From assembly GCA_030620095.1 (NCBI GenBank), contig JAUTXW010000588.1, positions 1,671,001 through 1,735,000 on the forward strand: 64,000 nucleotides of DNA. Reading direction: 5' to 3'. Shown here one piece after another: positions 22,245 through 33,072 of the stretch (position 1 is the first letter of the stretch; each line of letters begins with the position of its first letter). A program made the position numbers and the translations under genes. The notes under the pieces were generated by a model. The model searched no databases. It was given only the letters and a program-made list of their open reading frames with translations, and had not been told where the DNA came from. The DNA is from Kuschelorhynchus macadamiae. Its lineage: Eukaryota; Arthropoda; Insecta; Coleoptera; Curculionidae.

Positions 22245-23974
22245 CTGAAACAAATAAGGTTTAATTAGTTATTCAAATAACCATGAATAATTAGGCTTGG
22301 TATTGCAGAAACCTCATCTATATAATGTCATATTTGAAACTCACGTAAATAGCGCATAAAAAAGCATCATCAAATATTTGCATTCGCAAAACAAGAATCT
22401 ATATCAGAAAACATCGAAGTTATGTTTAAAAAATTCATGATTATTAACAATAAAATAATGCGCTAAATTATAAATATGTTCATCTAGTATAGTGGCGAGA
22501 AAAGCTACTGTCAAAAAAATTGGCATAAACGAAAACAAACGAACCGATCTATACTTATTTAATTTATAAAAAACAGTAAACGTAGGTGACAAAATTTTAA
22601 AACATATGATTTGTTTTTCTATACTTCTAACTAAATTGCTAATGTAGAAAAGCAAACGACACTCCAATAGTTTTAAACAATATGACATATACTATTTTTG
22701 CAAGCTGAAAAAACCTAGTAGACTTAATACCCAACTAGAAAAAAATGGTCTTTTTAGAGAACAATATAAATCTGTCAAGTAATTATATTTCAAATAATTT
22801 TATTATTCGCTTTCTTATTAATAAAACTACTATTCTTGGGTTTCGATTTTCTACACCCAGGATCCTATCGATAGCAATAATTATTCTGTAGTGATATTTT
22901 TTATATTGTTTTGTAAAAATTGAGACACTAAAATTGCGTTACGTTAGATAAGATTATCTTATACCCTATTCAGACGCCTAATGCTACAAACAAAAAAGAT
23001 ACTGTAAGAAACAATTTAACAGATTATCATTGAATGATATGACTAAAGCGATATTAAAAATAATAGAATTATACTTAATTAACTAATGAATTTAGCGAAT
23101 TCATTATTTCCCTTGTTCACGTATTTTGCCAACAATATATTGGTATTAACCTACTTAGTTCACAGCAAATCCCTTTTGTTCGGACTTAAAGTAACACACA
23201 ACGGTCTAAAATATTTTGCACGTCATGGCGAGTCTCATTTGTCGATTGCCTGACAGCCTCTCTCTCGGAATAAAATATTTTCCGGTAGCTATTTATCAAT
23301 TTCGGACAGAATCGTTCTTCGCCATCGTTTCTGTATTATTTCAGAACCCTTTAAATAAATAACGATGTTCTTTTGTCAGAACCAATTCTTGCTACTTGTA
23401 TTTAATTTTATAACGAATAAAATTTAAACTAATCTTACTGTGTTTCGTCCCTCATACTCCGAGATTTTTTGAGATCTTTACGTTTCCGGGTCCCTAAGTG
23501 TAAATAAACTACTTATTTAACCGAATTAATGAAAAATTGTGATGTAGGGGTGACTAGTAAAATTTGGTTCAATATGGCCAAACAAAATGTCGGAATAATT
23601 AAATTCAGAGTTGTTACAAGCATAAAGTGGGGTGTAGGGGTGAACTCGTAAAAGTTTTGTATTAATTAATAATAGCGTAAAAATAGCATAATCAAATAAA
23701 AAAAAGACGATAAAAAGTATTTTGTACTAAAATCAACTGTAATATAGTGATAAACTACGAATATTGAATGCGAATACAATATGGCGACCTAATAAAATGT
23801 TTAACCAATTAGAATCGGATTTTATCATTCATTTTATAAAAAAAAGAAAAATAACAACGTTTCTTTTATTTTAAAATAAAAAAAACTGAAATTATCAAAA
23901 TGAAGGAAAAAATGGGTAAATTGGGATTACCCGGACCTCTCCTCCTTATTCTTTTTATTACCAAGTATAAATAT
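22245..23974 (-). other. Intron of the ADAM-like gene, no other feature
   Basis: The minus-strand frame at 22404-22688 is long but hydrophobic, AT-driven and without a domain. Two short similar pieces, GTAGGGGTGA(A)CT, occur at 23545 and 23637. Nothing else stands out. Confidence 0.4.
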
Positions 23975-24259
23975 CTTCTATATATTTAAAACACTAAGCC
24001 ACATTTTTCAGAAGGTTCGTGAAAGAGTTGAACTGCACCAATTTACATGATTTTTTTTTTTAAATGATCGTCTGGTAACCGAGATCTGTAAACACTAGTT
24101 TTTGTATTGATTTATTGGGTATTTTTTCTATAAAACCAATATGTTTTTCATTTCAACATGAACTATGTGGTGAATGCGGCCTATATTCTTATAATTCCAC
24201 TAGAAACTCATCGCGCCATCTAGCGGAAAAGGCAGAACAAGGTCTGCCGGGCCAGCTAG
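23975..24259 (+). mobile_element. Short non-autonomous Helitron-like element
   Basis: The 3' end is typical of a Helitron: GGCAGA (24231-24236), loop ACAAGG, TCTGCC (24243-24248), a short spacer GGGCCAG, and the terminal CTAG at 24256-24259 followed by T. A plausible 5' end, TCTTCTATATATTTAAAA, follows an A at 23974, so the element would sit between A and T as Helitrons do. The interior has words such as GAAAGAGTTGAACTGCACCAATTTACATGA, seen in many insect non-autonomous copies. It encodes no Rep/helicase. The 5' end is less certain than the 3' end. Confidence 0.5.
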
Positions 24260-26608
24260 TAATTATAAAAGGTTTACACCTCAGTACACCTTACCGACAC
24301 CAATCTGTCAAGTCGATTATGGTTCCCCTATTTAGGAAGTTAATAGAGCCTATAATAATTTGGGACAACATATTTTGAAAGTATTATCAGTTTTAGTTTA
24401 TAAGATGCTCACCTTGAATGATAATAATAACAATTTTTTGTTTACAATACAATATTTTATTTTTCTGTTTTTTTTTTTGGTCCACTTCACTGAGACGAAT
24501 TATGGTTAACATGTTCACTCTGTTCTTACTGAACACCAAGTTAACACATTTAGCAAAGTTTTACAGTTTAACCATTTCCATTTGTGTTAAGCTCCTTTCC
24601 AGTATGGTTGCTTTATATGTTTATGGGATAATACAGCAGGCATATTTCTGATGTTTTTCATTGTTTTAAGCTTATTAGTAATGACACTAAACATTACAGT
24701 TTGTAATGTAAATTTGATATTACAACTTATCAAGACTTTTATGTAGTTGTGACAAACCAACCTTTAATGTTTTATTTATAATTCATAACATTCCATAACA
24801 TACATTTTGTACAGTACTACATTTAGCATCTCTGAGGTTAATTGAAGAATTTTGTTTTCTTGCATAAATTCAGATATATTTATCTATCTCGTTTGATCAC
24901 TATGGTCTGTTGTGTTTTAGACATTCAGCCAACTTTGAAAATGTCTAGTTTCCACTTCGTTTGTCATAGTTTTGGCTCTGCTCAGGAACAATTGCCAGTT
25001 CTATTTGGGGACACTGAATATAGACGGGTTCTGAACGTCATTCTACTAGTGGCGCCAACGGTGAACACCACTGTAATTACTTTATTTTATGATGATAGGT
25101 TGGCATAAGTTCCTTCTGAATCTGCAAAGGGTTGTAGAGGAAGAAGAAAGAAGTTCGACGTTTGATCAATCACGTGGTAAGTCGATTTTCAAATTAGTTT
25201 CTTGCTGTGAGCTAATTCGCAATTGTTCTTTAGAAACAGAATGGCGTCCTGAACTTATTTGGCTGTCCGTTTCTCAAGGAGTCTTTCTAGATGCCCGGAA
25301 ATTCCTTTTGTTGGTGACTGGTGACATCGAAGGAGTCCTCTAGATGACTAGAGGTAAGGCAATGTTTCTGAATAGTTTTTGTTCTAAATAATTTGTTTTT
25401 TTCGAATTCCGTGTCGATTTTATTTTAAGACAAACAAGCGTTTGTAGGGCTTCAAGCTATGGTTTCCAAGTTTTATAGTTTAAAATTATATACCATAATT
25501 TTTGGGGTACAATATACCAATAATTCTACATACTATGGTTTTCTTCAGAGATGGGAGTAGTGTTCTGTAAGACTAAGAGGATTTAAATTTAAATTTTATA
25601 TTTGTAAAGTTTAGATAAAGTAAGTAGTAGTAGTAGAAAGTATGTAACCTTTTTATTTGTAAAACTGCCTTGGAGAGAGCTTTTATATTTTTATAACATT
25701 TTTTTCTTGGGTGGTAAAAGAAAAATGCATGAATTTTTGACTTCCCTGTATGACATATTCGAGTTATAACATTTCGCCAGATGTTCACAAGTTGATATAA
25801 TGGTAATAACGTTCGATCGCATGTTACATGTTTGATATATTTAATATTTTTATATATCCTCTTATTTGTGATACATTTGACGATTTTTATCTCTAACTTC
25901 TAAAACTTTCATAATTCAATTCATCATAAACTGAATGTCATGTTTTAATTTTTTTATATAAAACAATTCTTAAAAACACGAAACAAAGGAGATGTCAAAA
26001 AACAAAAACAAAAGAACATCATTAAAATTGATAGTCTGCATTTTATACAGTTTTTTATTGAAAAGAAAGGATTTATAGCAAGGGAGTAAACCCAATTTAG
26101 CGATTTCTTTAACGTCGTTGAAGCGTATCTAATATTATTGTATAATCAGATATTATGTAGAATATGCTAGTATGTGAATCTGTAGTCCCAGATTTTAGAA
26201 GCTGTTGGCATAAGATCTCTATAATTTTTATTACACATTTTCATTTTTATCTTGACCTAAAACTTGACATGAATTGGTAAAGGATTAGCTTAGTAAGAAT
26301 GATGATACATACCTTTAAAACCTTTCTTAAGGTAAAAGTGACATGCTGGATCATGTAACACTCTAAGATAATACCATTGATCCTAAAATACTCAATTTTG
26401 GCGTACAGGTAGAATTAAAAAAATATCCCAATTGATACTTAAAATTTGATATCACTTTGAAACTTGAAAACTATTTGAAGCAAAATTTAGGAAAAATATA
26501 TAGCAGTATGCATTTTTATGCTAAATAGGGTCGAGGTAATCAAACACAGTTGAAATTAAGATAAGAGAAAATCTTGTGCGCATAATATTTTTCAAAAACG
26601 AACAAAAT
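24260..26608 (-). other. Intronic DNA without recognised genes
   Basis: Plus-strand frames at 24842-25108 and 25089-25343 overlap and have fairly normal composition, but I find no domain. TGGCGCCAACGGTGAAC at 25050-25066 resembles the primer-binding site of some insect Gypsy elements, yet no gag, pol or LTR pair is present. Other sequence is AT-rich and featureless. Confidence 0.35.
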
Positions 26609-26610
26609 TA

Positions 26611-27243
26611 TACAGGGTATTAATAACATCTTATTACGAACTTCTAGGATCGAGAGAACACATGAAAAAAAAAAGATCATATGAACATGAGTCCGGAAAC
26701 GCTTCCTCAGGGACATAGAGCCCTTTGAAGATGGCCTATATAAACATTTTATAGCTCCAGTACTACTTCAGCTACCGCAACCAATTTTGAGATACAAATT
26801 GTTGTTGGTAAGTTCATCTATTTAGGGCTATTGAACAATGCTCACTTTAACCAGGGGCGTGCGAATCACAGGGGTATTTGAGTAAATTTGACCTAATTTT
26901 CCTAAAGCTTCAATTTCTTGCCATTTTGAGATCCGATTATGATTTTTCTATGCCTTTCACTTACAAATGGTACCCCTTGTGAACTTCGCTAAATGTCACC
27001 GTTTCATTGGAAATTGGATAAAATCAAGTAAAGATACAATTATTACAGTTTTAAAGAAATTGAGAGAAAAAAAGAGCAATGAGGTTCAGTATAGATATTA
27101 CGGATCAAGAGATCAATTAATCAGTGTTAGTAGTAGGTCAGTAGCTAGGTAGTACAAAAAGAAACTTAAAATATAGATTGAAATAAAATGAAATGAAAAT
27201 GCCGGCGACCATGCTCGATGCATTTATTGCACCTACGCTTATT
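26611..27243 (+). repeat. Left terminal inverted repeat of the 3.6-kb element
   Basis: About 630 bp. It is longer than the right arm because of roughly 75 bp near 26940-27015 and about 80-100 bp near 27060-27150 that have no partner at the right end. The outer 300 bp aligns well with the right arm. Confidence 0.75.
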
Positions 27244-27294
27244 TTGTTAATAAGGTCTCTGTCAAGAATTTGTCATTAAATTAGTGGTGTCATG

Positions 27295-27925
27295 GTTAAG
27301 TCATGGAAGATTACACTTTCGCTGATTCATGAACAGCTTCTTCGCCCCTATCATCTTCAAAAACTGCAAGCAAACGACTTCATACTTCACGTAGAATTTT
27401 GCCAGTGGTTTCTTGACCAATTCGATATCCAGAAGAACCTTAATTTCCAAAATATGGAATTATAAAATTTACTTTTAGAAGAGCATTAGAATTGGAATGC
27501 ATTTTTAATTAACGAAATAATCATGTGTGAGCTGAGGAAAACATAGGTTCTCGGTCATCTTGTGGCCCGGCATTGTTGGAGAACGATTAATTGGACCGAT
27601 CATGTTGCCTCATCGTTTGACCGGCACTATTAATCTTAATTTTTTTAGAAATCTGTTCCCAGAACTTTTACATGATGGAGCGTCTGCTTATTTTTCACTT
27701 CTTGTTCGCGAGCACCTAACTGAAAATTTGAGAAGACGTTGGATTGGACGCGGAGGCCCTGTCACTTGGCCTGCGCGTTTCCTAGATCTAGAATCTCTAG
27801 ATTCTTTTCTTTTATTATATATTTCGTTTATGAAACTCCAGTCGAGTCAGAAGAAGATTTGGTGGCTAGAATTACCGCTGCTGCTGAAGTAATCCAAACC
27901 ATGCCTGACGTTTTTAACCACGTCA
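27295..27925 (+). pseudogene. Broken mariner-superfamily (DD41D-like) transposase
   Basis: The first pieces read LIHEQLLRPYHLQKLQANDF and VEFCQWFLDQ (27320-27425), the end of the helix-turn-helix domain and start of the catalytic domain in insect transposases of this type. From 27560, after stops, the catalytic core continues: GERLIGPIMLPHRLTG, LLHDGASAYFSLLVREHL (second Asp in HDGA), WIGRGGPVTWPARFLDLE and, after a frameshift, YETPVESEEDLVARI to TMPDVFNHV. The usual SPDLTPLD is changed to FLDLESLD. The distance from the HDGA Asp to the Asp of SLD is 41 residues between, as in DD41D families. The first Asp region is destroyed. The frame is cut at about 27925 by the LINE insertion, and I could not find the C-terminus beyond it. 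Confidence 0.75.
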
Positions 27926-29700
27926 ACTTAAATTTAAATTCAAATTCAAAATACTTTTATTAGTAGAACAAACTACATGCTTTTCCTAAAAGTAATGACA
28001 AAGGATATTTCGTTTTTCTCGTTAATAAGGACTACATCGCGATTATAGCAACCGTTAACATCTTGCACGCAGATTGACCACGTACAAGTGTGATGTAGCC
28101 CTAAAACAAAACTACCTAATCCAGTATAGAATTAAACACTAAATAGTAAATGCTTAGACTAAAGGACAAAAACGGCGCCGGTGGTGAGACGGAGCAAGCC
28201 GGAAGCGGCACGGCCGGCGGGCAGGTGTCACAGACAAACTAACGGCAAGTAAGTGCGAGACGGAAAAATAGTAATCTTTGCCAGCATTGAAGCTGTAAAA
28301 AGTAGAAATCAGCACGTCTGAGAATGTAGATAGAAACCTCGCGAGAAACCATGATAGAGGATGACAAAAATGTGTTAAGTTGTAAGTTGTTGGTTTCATA
28401 ATAACAGTGTTTTTGCGTATTTCGAAAATTTTGTGTTCCATAGATTCACACCTATATAAGAAAATGACTATTGGAAGTTAATGGTCCTATGCGGAAGTAT
28501 TTTAAATATTTGGCAACGGGTATTATGTTGATGTAGTAAAGGAACAAATTGTTTGTTTTTAATAAGCTGGTTGACCTATTTTTATAATTCTATAAATAAA
28601 CGAATACATATTATGATGTTTTCTACGATTTTTCATATTGAGAATATTATGGTTATTTAGATGTGGGGTTATGTGCTCTCTATATTGAATACCATAAGCA
28701 AATCTCATACAAGAGTTTTGAACTTTTTGAATTCGTTGCTGAAGGCTTACAGTCAAAGAATCCCTATAAATAGTATCGCAGTAGTCAAAAAGGGATAATA
28801 TTAAGCTGTCACAAAGAAAATATTTAGTTTTTTGAGGCATAGATCTGTATAATTGCTTTAAACGTATATATTTCATTTTATTTTCAATATGGGGCAAGAC
28901 TCTCATGAACTCTCCAAAATAACGCCTAAGTTTCCGGCTTCTTTCACCATAGGGATTAAGTTACCTTCTACTTCACCTTGAAAGGTATTAGTTTCTCTAC
29001 CCGAGTTAAAAACTTTAATTTGTGACTTAGATGCATTTAGTTTTAGGTTATGTTCGTGTGGAAATTTGTAAATGTTCCTTAGGTCAGATTTCAAACGTTT
29101 TTCAGATAGAGATAGAGTATTTCTTGTAAAGACCAGGAACAACTGAGAATCATTTGCGTACTGAGGTAGTGTAGAGTAAGTTGTGCAGTTATTCATGTCC
29201 GACACATAGATAGAAAATAGGAGAGGAGAAAGTATTGAGCTTTGCGGTCTGATGGGAATGAAACGTGATTTTTCAGCTGAAGAATTATTACTAATTGATA
29301 CACAAGTGAATATGTCATTTAGATAACTTTTAAAAAAACGCACTGCAGAGTCTGAAAATCGGAAATATTTAAGCTTCGAAAGTAGCATGTCATGATCCAC
29401 AGAGTCGAACGCTTTGCTGAAGTCCAGCAATGCCAGGCAGGTAGATTCTTTTTTGTCTTCGTGTTCACGAATATTATTAGTAATGTTTACCAAACAAGTA
29501 GTGGTACTAAAGTGTTTCCTAAAACCTGACTGACATTGCTGAATAATGTTGAACCTATTTACGAAATTGGTAATTTGATTGAAAATATGTTTTTCTAATA
29601 TTTTTGAGATATTTAGGCCTAATATCTTTAAATTCCTTTGGGTTAGATATCTTTGATAGAGGTTTTACGATTGTCAGTTTCCAGATCTTCAGATATACGT
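27925..29700 (-). mobile_element. Nested 5'-truncated LINE (CR1/L2/Jockey group)
   Basis: This minus-strand insertion starts within RT at about 29700 and ends with AATAAAAGTATTTTG and three GAATTT units at 27927-27950, a simple-repeat 3' tail. It interrupts the transposase of the host element, so it is younger than that element. The 3' UTR (28558-27950) holds a GC-rich patch near 28170-28230. Confidence 0.75.
28559..29700 (-). pseudogene. LINE reverse transcriptase, catalytic YADD changed to YAND
   Basis: Going down the minus strand: IWKLTIVKPLSKI, then after a frameshift LNISKILEKHIFNQITNFVN and QQCQSGFRKHFSTTT. The long open part (29493-28903) has LALLDFSKAFDSVDHDMLLS (the conserved first catalytic Asp is in ALLDFSKAFD), PQSSILSPLLFSIYVSDM and PQYANDSQLFL. 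Here the expected YADD is YAND, so one metal-binding Asp is lost. LNASKSQIKVF and NLGVILESS follow. After another frameshift, 28906-28559 gives the thumb region (LILSLFDYCDTIYRDSL, RIQKVQNSCMRFAYGI). Functional copies perform target-primed reverse transcription; this one lacks the endonuclease and has a dead active site. Confidence 0.85.
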
Positions 29701-29733
29701 TATTTAAAATATAGGTATTTATTATTATTAAAT

Positions 29734-30200
29734 GTGCTGCGTAGGTGCAATAAATGTGTCGAGCGTGGTGGCCGGTGTTTTCTGCAACTATTATTTTAAA
29801 TTTATTTTTGTACTATTTTGCATATTATGATGAAACTTCAATAATTGCATCTTAACTTGATTTTAGCCAATAATCTGATATCAAAATGGCAAGAAATTGA
29901 AGCCTTATAGGAATGAGGTAAAATTTATTTTAAATATCCCCCTGGTTTGCACGCCCCTCGTTAAAGTTAACATTGTTTAATCGGCTGAAAATGATGAACT
30001 TACTAATATCAATTTATGTCCCAAAATTGGTTGCGGTAGCTGAAGTAGTTCCGGAGTTATAAGAGAAAAACTAGTTTATGAAGGTCATCTTCAACGACTG
30101 CCTGAAGAAACGTTTCCGGACCCATGAACTCTTTATCTTTTCCTTTTACGTGTTCCATCTACCCTAGAAGTTTGTAATATGATCACATTAATACCCTGTG
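29734..30200 (-). repeat. Right terminal inverted repeat of the 3.6-kb element
   Basis: About 465 bp, an inverted and diverged copy of the left arm. The innermost match is GCGTAGGTGCAATAAATG and the outermost ATTAATACCCTGTG. Confidence 0.75.
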
Positions 30201-30540
30201 TAGTTGAATTTATGTTTAATGTATGTTATATGACAATTTGGAACAATTTTTAAGGCACTCTATAGACTCTCTAAAAATTGCTCTGTTCGCTATATTTAAG
30301 CAATTTTAAAGAATCTATTGAAAAATGAAAACAATCTAGGGATATCAAAAATAAAATAGAATAAAAATTCCTTTTATTCTAAGCATTCGTTTTTTATATG
30401 TGGTTTTTTGCAAAGCACTCGATCAGCAATAATCAAGCAACGTTACGCTAAACCGTCAAAATACGGTTGATGGAACTCCGATAAAATATAAACGCTATCT
30501 TACCGCAATGGGTATTAATTAAAAAAGTATCCCCAAGCAA
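30201..30540. other. Non-coding DNA, nothing recognised
   Basis: AT-rich sequence between the long-TIR element and the dispersed repeat that follows. No open frame or motif. Confidence 0.4.
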
Positions 30541-30690
30541 AATGACCATATCACTTTTAGAATCAATTTCACGGAAAGTTGGAGCATCATTTGAGGTATC
30601 GATTGGAAGAGGATAATTGGTTGCTGTTCTCGTCGAAAATCCACTTTAATTGGTTCTCGACACTGTTGGGAACTCGATAAGAGATATGAT
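30541..30690 (-). repeat. Unnamed dispersed repeat, copy 1
   Basis: Its reverse complement aligns with 37910-38090: shared words include GTGTCGAG..CCAATTAAAGT, CCAATTATC, AATCGATAC, GCTCCAACTT..CGTGAAATTG and TTCTAAAA. One minus-strand frame reads NDAPTFREIDSKSD, while the other copy gives NGAPTSREIVSKIG in the same place, which hints at a formerly coding repeat. I do not recognise the family. Confidence 0.6.
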
Positions 30691-31984
30691 ATAAAACATT
30701 AAAAACTGAGATTTTGACGTTATAGATACAACCAAGAGAAAGAAAGGTTAATTAAACAATGTGTTCTTTCCAATAATATAGACGTAGTCTTACATTATTA
30801 CAGTTAACAAAATTCATTTAGCAGAAAAAAAGGGAGATATATTAAGTAATACGACATGTTTTCTGGACAACTGAGTAAAAATTTTCAAGAAACACTAATA
30901 GAAATACATAGTAATTAGTGCATAAAAAAAGTTTTTTTCTTGGCACAGCTTAAAACCCAAAAACTTTTAGAACATCTTTCATGACTACATTTGTGTATCG
31001 GTGTTACAATAATAAAATGACATAACTTAAGACACACAATCCTAGAAAAATCACAAGATAAGACAGATAACAGAATCATTTCGTGTTTGGGTACATTTTG
31101 CCTTTTAAAACCGAACAAAGGAATACTGGAAGGGTGAAATCAAAATTGTATCACTTTTATGAACAACTTATTTCACATTAAGAAAAAAGTCAAATGTGCA
31201 GGGTGTTTCAGACAAGAGAAAGAATAGCTTCTATCTCGCATTTTATAGATACCAATATGATGCTTACTGCAAAGCCTTGAGGATTTTTGTGGTATTTTGA
31301 GTGGTAGTAAGAAAAAAAAATCTCTTAACAATTCAATCGGTCCTAATCGCCTTTTTGTTGCCACCGAAATAGCAGCATACAGTTATAAGCATAAGTATCA
31401 AAACGTGCCCATCTTATCAATGTAATGTGTGGCTGAGATAAAAAATAACGTATATTAAATATTTTGAATTTCAAATAAATATTTTTTATTATTTACTTGT
31501 GTATGAAAAAACACACTAGTTAGCTAGTGAGTCAGATATTCAGCCAGTGTAGACTCATGGCGTTTGACCTTAAAAAAATTATTAATTGTTTCACAAAAAA
31601 AAACTTTTTCTGAAACAATCCAAATCCGTAAGTAAGTATGTATAACGGACGCAATATTTTTTTTTGTGTAAGGAACAGCATTAATTATTATTATTTAATT
31701 CCTTATTTTAAAATATAACGAAGCAAAACATAGTTTATATAACATGCACTATGTTATGAAAACTGGTCGAGCAAACTGGCAATTTGGGATCGGTTGTTTT
31801 TCTTTTATTTTAAATATGTTTTTCAAGAACAACTATGAAACTCAGGTTTTATTTATAATAAGAAAATCTACCAAATCTTCAGAATCAGCATCGCTTTGGC
31901 AAACTCTAATCGTCCAGAGTCCGGCCGTGATGTCGAATCACAATCGCCAGAAATAAACTAAAAATCTTATATTCCAAATTCAGC
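30691..31984. other. No supported gene
   Basis: Frames at 30915-31118 and 31173-31364 (minus) and 31744-31956 (plus) lack domains. GTGCAGGGTGTTTCAGA at 31196 resembles the ends of many insect DNA transposons, but no partner end was found. Confidence 0.35.
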
Positions 31985-32215
31985 TGAATTCGTGCGTCGG
32001 GGGTAATACTGGACAGGCCGCAGTCATGCGAAAACTACCAAATAGTTTTTGCATGCTACGACTCCTCAGACACTCGCAGTTCAATCGAGAATTCACCTCT
32101 CGACGAAGCTCAGGGAATACATTTCCCCTCTCAGGGTCGTCATTATTCAGTAATAAAGCTTGGGGTTTTTTGGGGAATGCAGAAGTTCCTGGAGATGGCG
32201 AGGAATGTTGTTGAA
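31985..32215 (-). other. GC-richer open frame of unknown origin
   Basis: This is one of the few GC-rich patches in the intron. On the minus strand it is open for about 76 codons with a natural-looking composition (HSSPSPGTSAFPKKPQ, NNDDPERGNVFPELRREVN, CLRSRSMQKLFGSFRM). The plus strand is also open for 62 codons (32026-32214). No splice sites frame it clearly and I recognise no domain. It could be a transposon ORF fragment, a retrocopy or an unannotated exon. Confidence 0.3.
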
Positions 32216-32820
32216 ACTTTTTTCTATGCTGATATGGGAAATTAATATCAAATACATGAGAAGTCAGGTATGGTAATTTACGTTTAGCCCAACGGCACCC
32301 TGGCCCAAATTCTTGAAAGTACTAGAAGGCGATCATTCCATTGATAGAATATTCTATCGCGTGGTGTCATACGCATAAATTCTGTCATTTTTGAGGTAAG
32401 TGAGCGAGTATTTCAAGAAAATGTTGACTGAATTGTTGCCGGATAAACAACGTTCATTTATCCATATAATATTGCACGTACCAGTCACAAAAAAAGAAGT
32501 TGGATGATGTTTAGCTCCTTTGATAGTATAAAAATATACGTTCGTGAATTTTAAAGAATATGAAAGACATGATTTTCCAATTCCAAGATACGATTTTTTT
32601 TCGGCTAATCGTAAAAATTATATAAAGATACGTTAAAATAGCAATTCTATTGTTAATAAAATAGTCATAAGATAAAATTCTAATTATTTTTTACAAAATT
32701 TTACATGAAAATGAAGAAGGAAAGAAGCGCCCTTATAAAAAAGAAGCAAAAAGAACTGTTACTCCAGTTCGGCATGAAGAAAAATCCTAACTTAGGTTAT
32801 GATTTTGTGAAACCCAAGGA
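32216..32820. other. AT-rich DNA, one lysine-rich frame
   Basis: The frame starting at 32705 (plus) is rich in K and E and runs into the inverted repeat that follows. There is no family signature. The rest is featureless. Confidence 0.3.
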
Positions 32821-33072
32821 TTATACGAGCCTAGTCGCATATGTATTGGACCAAAGGTATACGCAAGAGATATTTATTTTTGTTACCTAGTATTTATTGT
32901 AGTGATATAGATATGCGATATTGTTAATTAATTGTTAATACCACATACTATATACAAATAAACGTAGTTGCATTTGTTGAAGCTATGTTACATGCAGTAA
33001 ATACTAGGTGACAAAAATATAATTATTTTAAATACGCCCTTGGTCCAATACATATGCGACTGGGCTCGTATT
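32821..33072. repeat. Inverted repeat, about 75-bp arms, possible foldback MITE
   Basis: TATACGAGCCTAGTCGCATATGTATTGGACCAA (32821-32853), continuing to TTACCTAGTATTTATTG (to 32898), is matched in inverse orientation by 32996-33072: CAGTAAATACTAGGTGAC through TTGGTCCAATACATATGCGACTGGGCTCGTA. The arms are about 85-90% alike with small indels and flank a spacer of about 95 bp. Two open frames read through the arms, but probably because the repeat happens to be open. No target duplication is obvious. Confidence 0.7.

Larger units (their letters stand above)
26611..30200. mobile_element. TA-flanked DNA transposon with very long terminal inverted repeats
   Basis: The left end (T)ACAGGGTATTAAT at 26611 and the right end ATTAATACCCTGTG, ending at 30200, are inverted copies and are bordered by TA at 26609-26610 and 30201-30202. 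The similarity continues inward for hundreds of bases: GGTCCGGAAACG, ACTACTTCAGCTACCGCAACCAATTTTG, GGGGCGTGC, CTTCAATTTCTTGCCATTTTGA and, innermost, GCATTTATTGCACCTACGC. Arms span about 26611-27243 and 29734-30200. Inside are a broken mariner-superfamily transposase and, nested in it, a 5'-truncated LINE on the opposite strand. TA flanks and transposase type agree with the IS630/Tc1/mariner superfamily. Confidence 0.75.

Noticed and set aside
22404..22688. 94-codon minus-strand ORF near the ADAM-like exon
   Set aside because: Intronic, AT-driven, no domain; not in line with the exon phase.
25050..25066. TGGCGCCAACGGTGAAC as a Gypsy primer-binding site
   Set aside because: Resembles a tRNA-Lys-type PBS, but no LTR pair, gag or pol lies nearby.
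28154..28441. 95-codon minus-strand ORF with GC-rich, Arg-rich end
   Set aside because: Lies in the 3' UTR of the nested LINE, after its RT; no domain.
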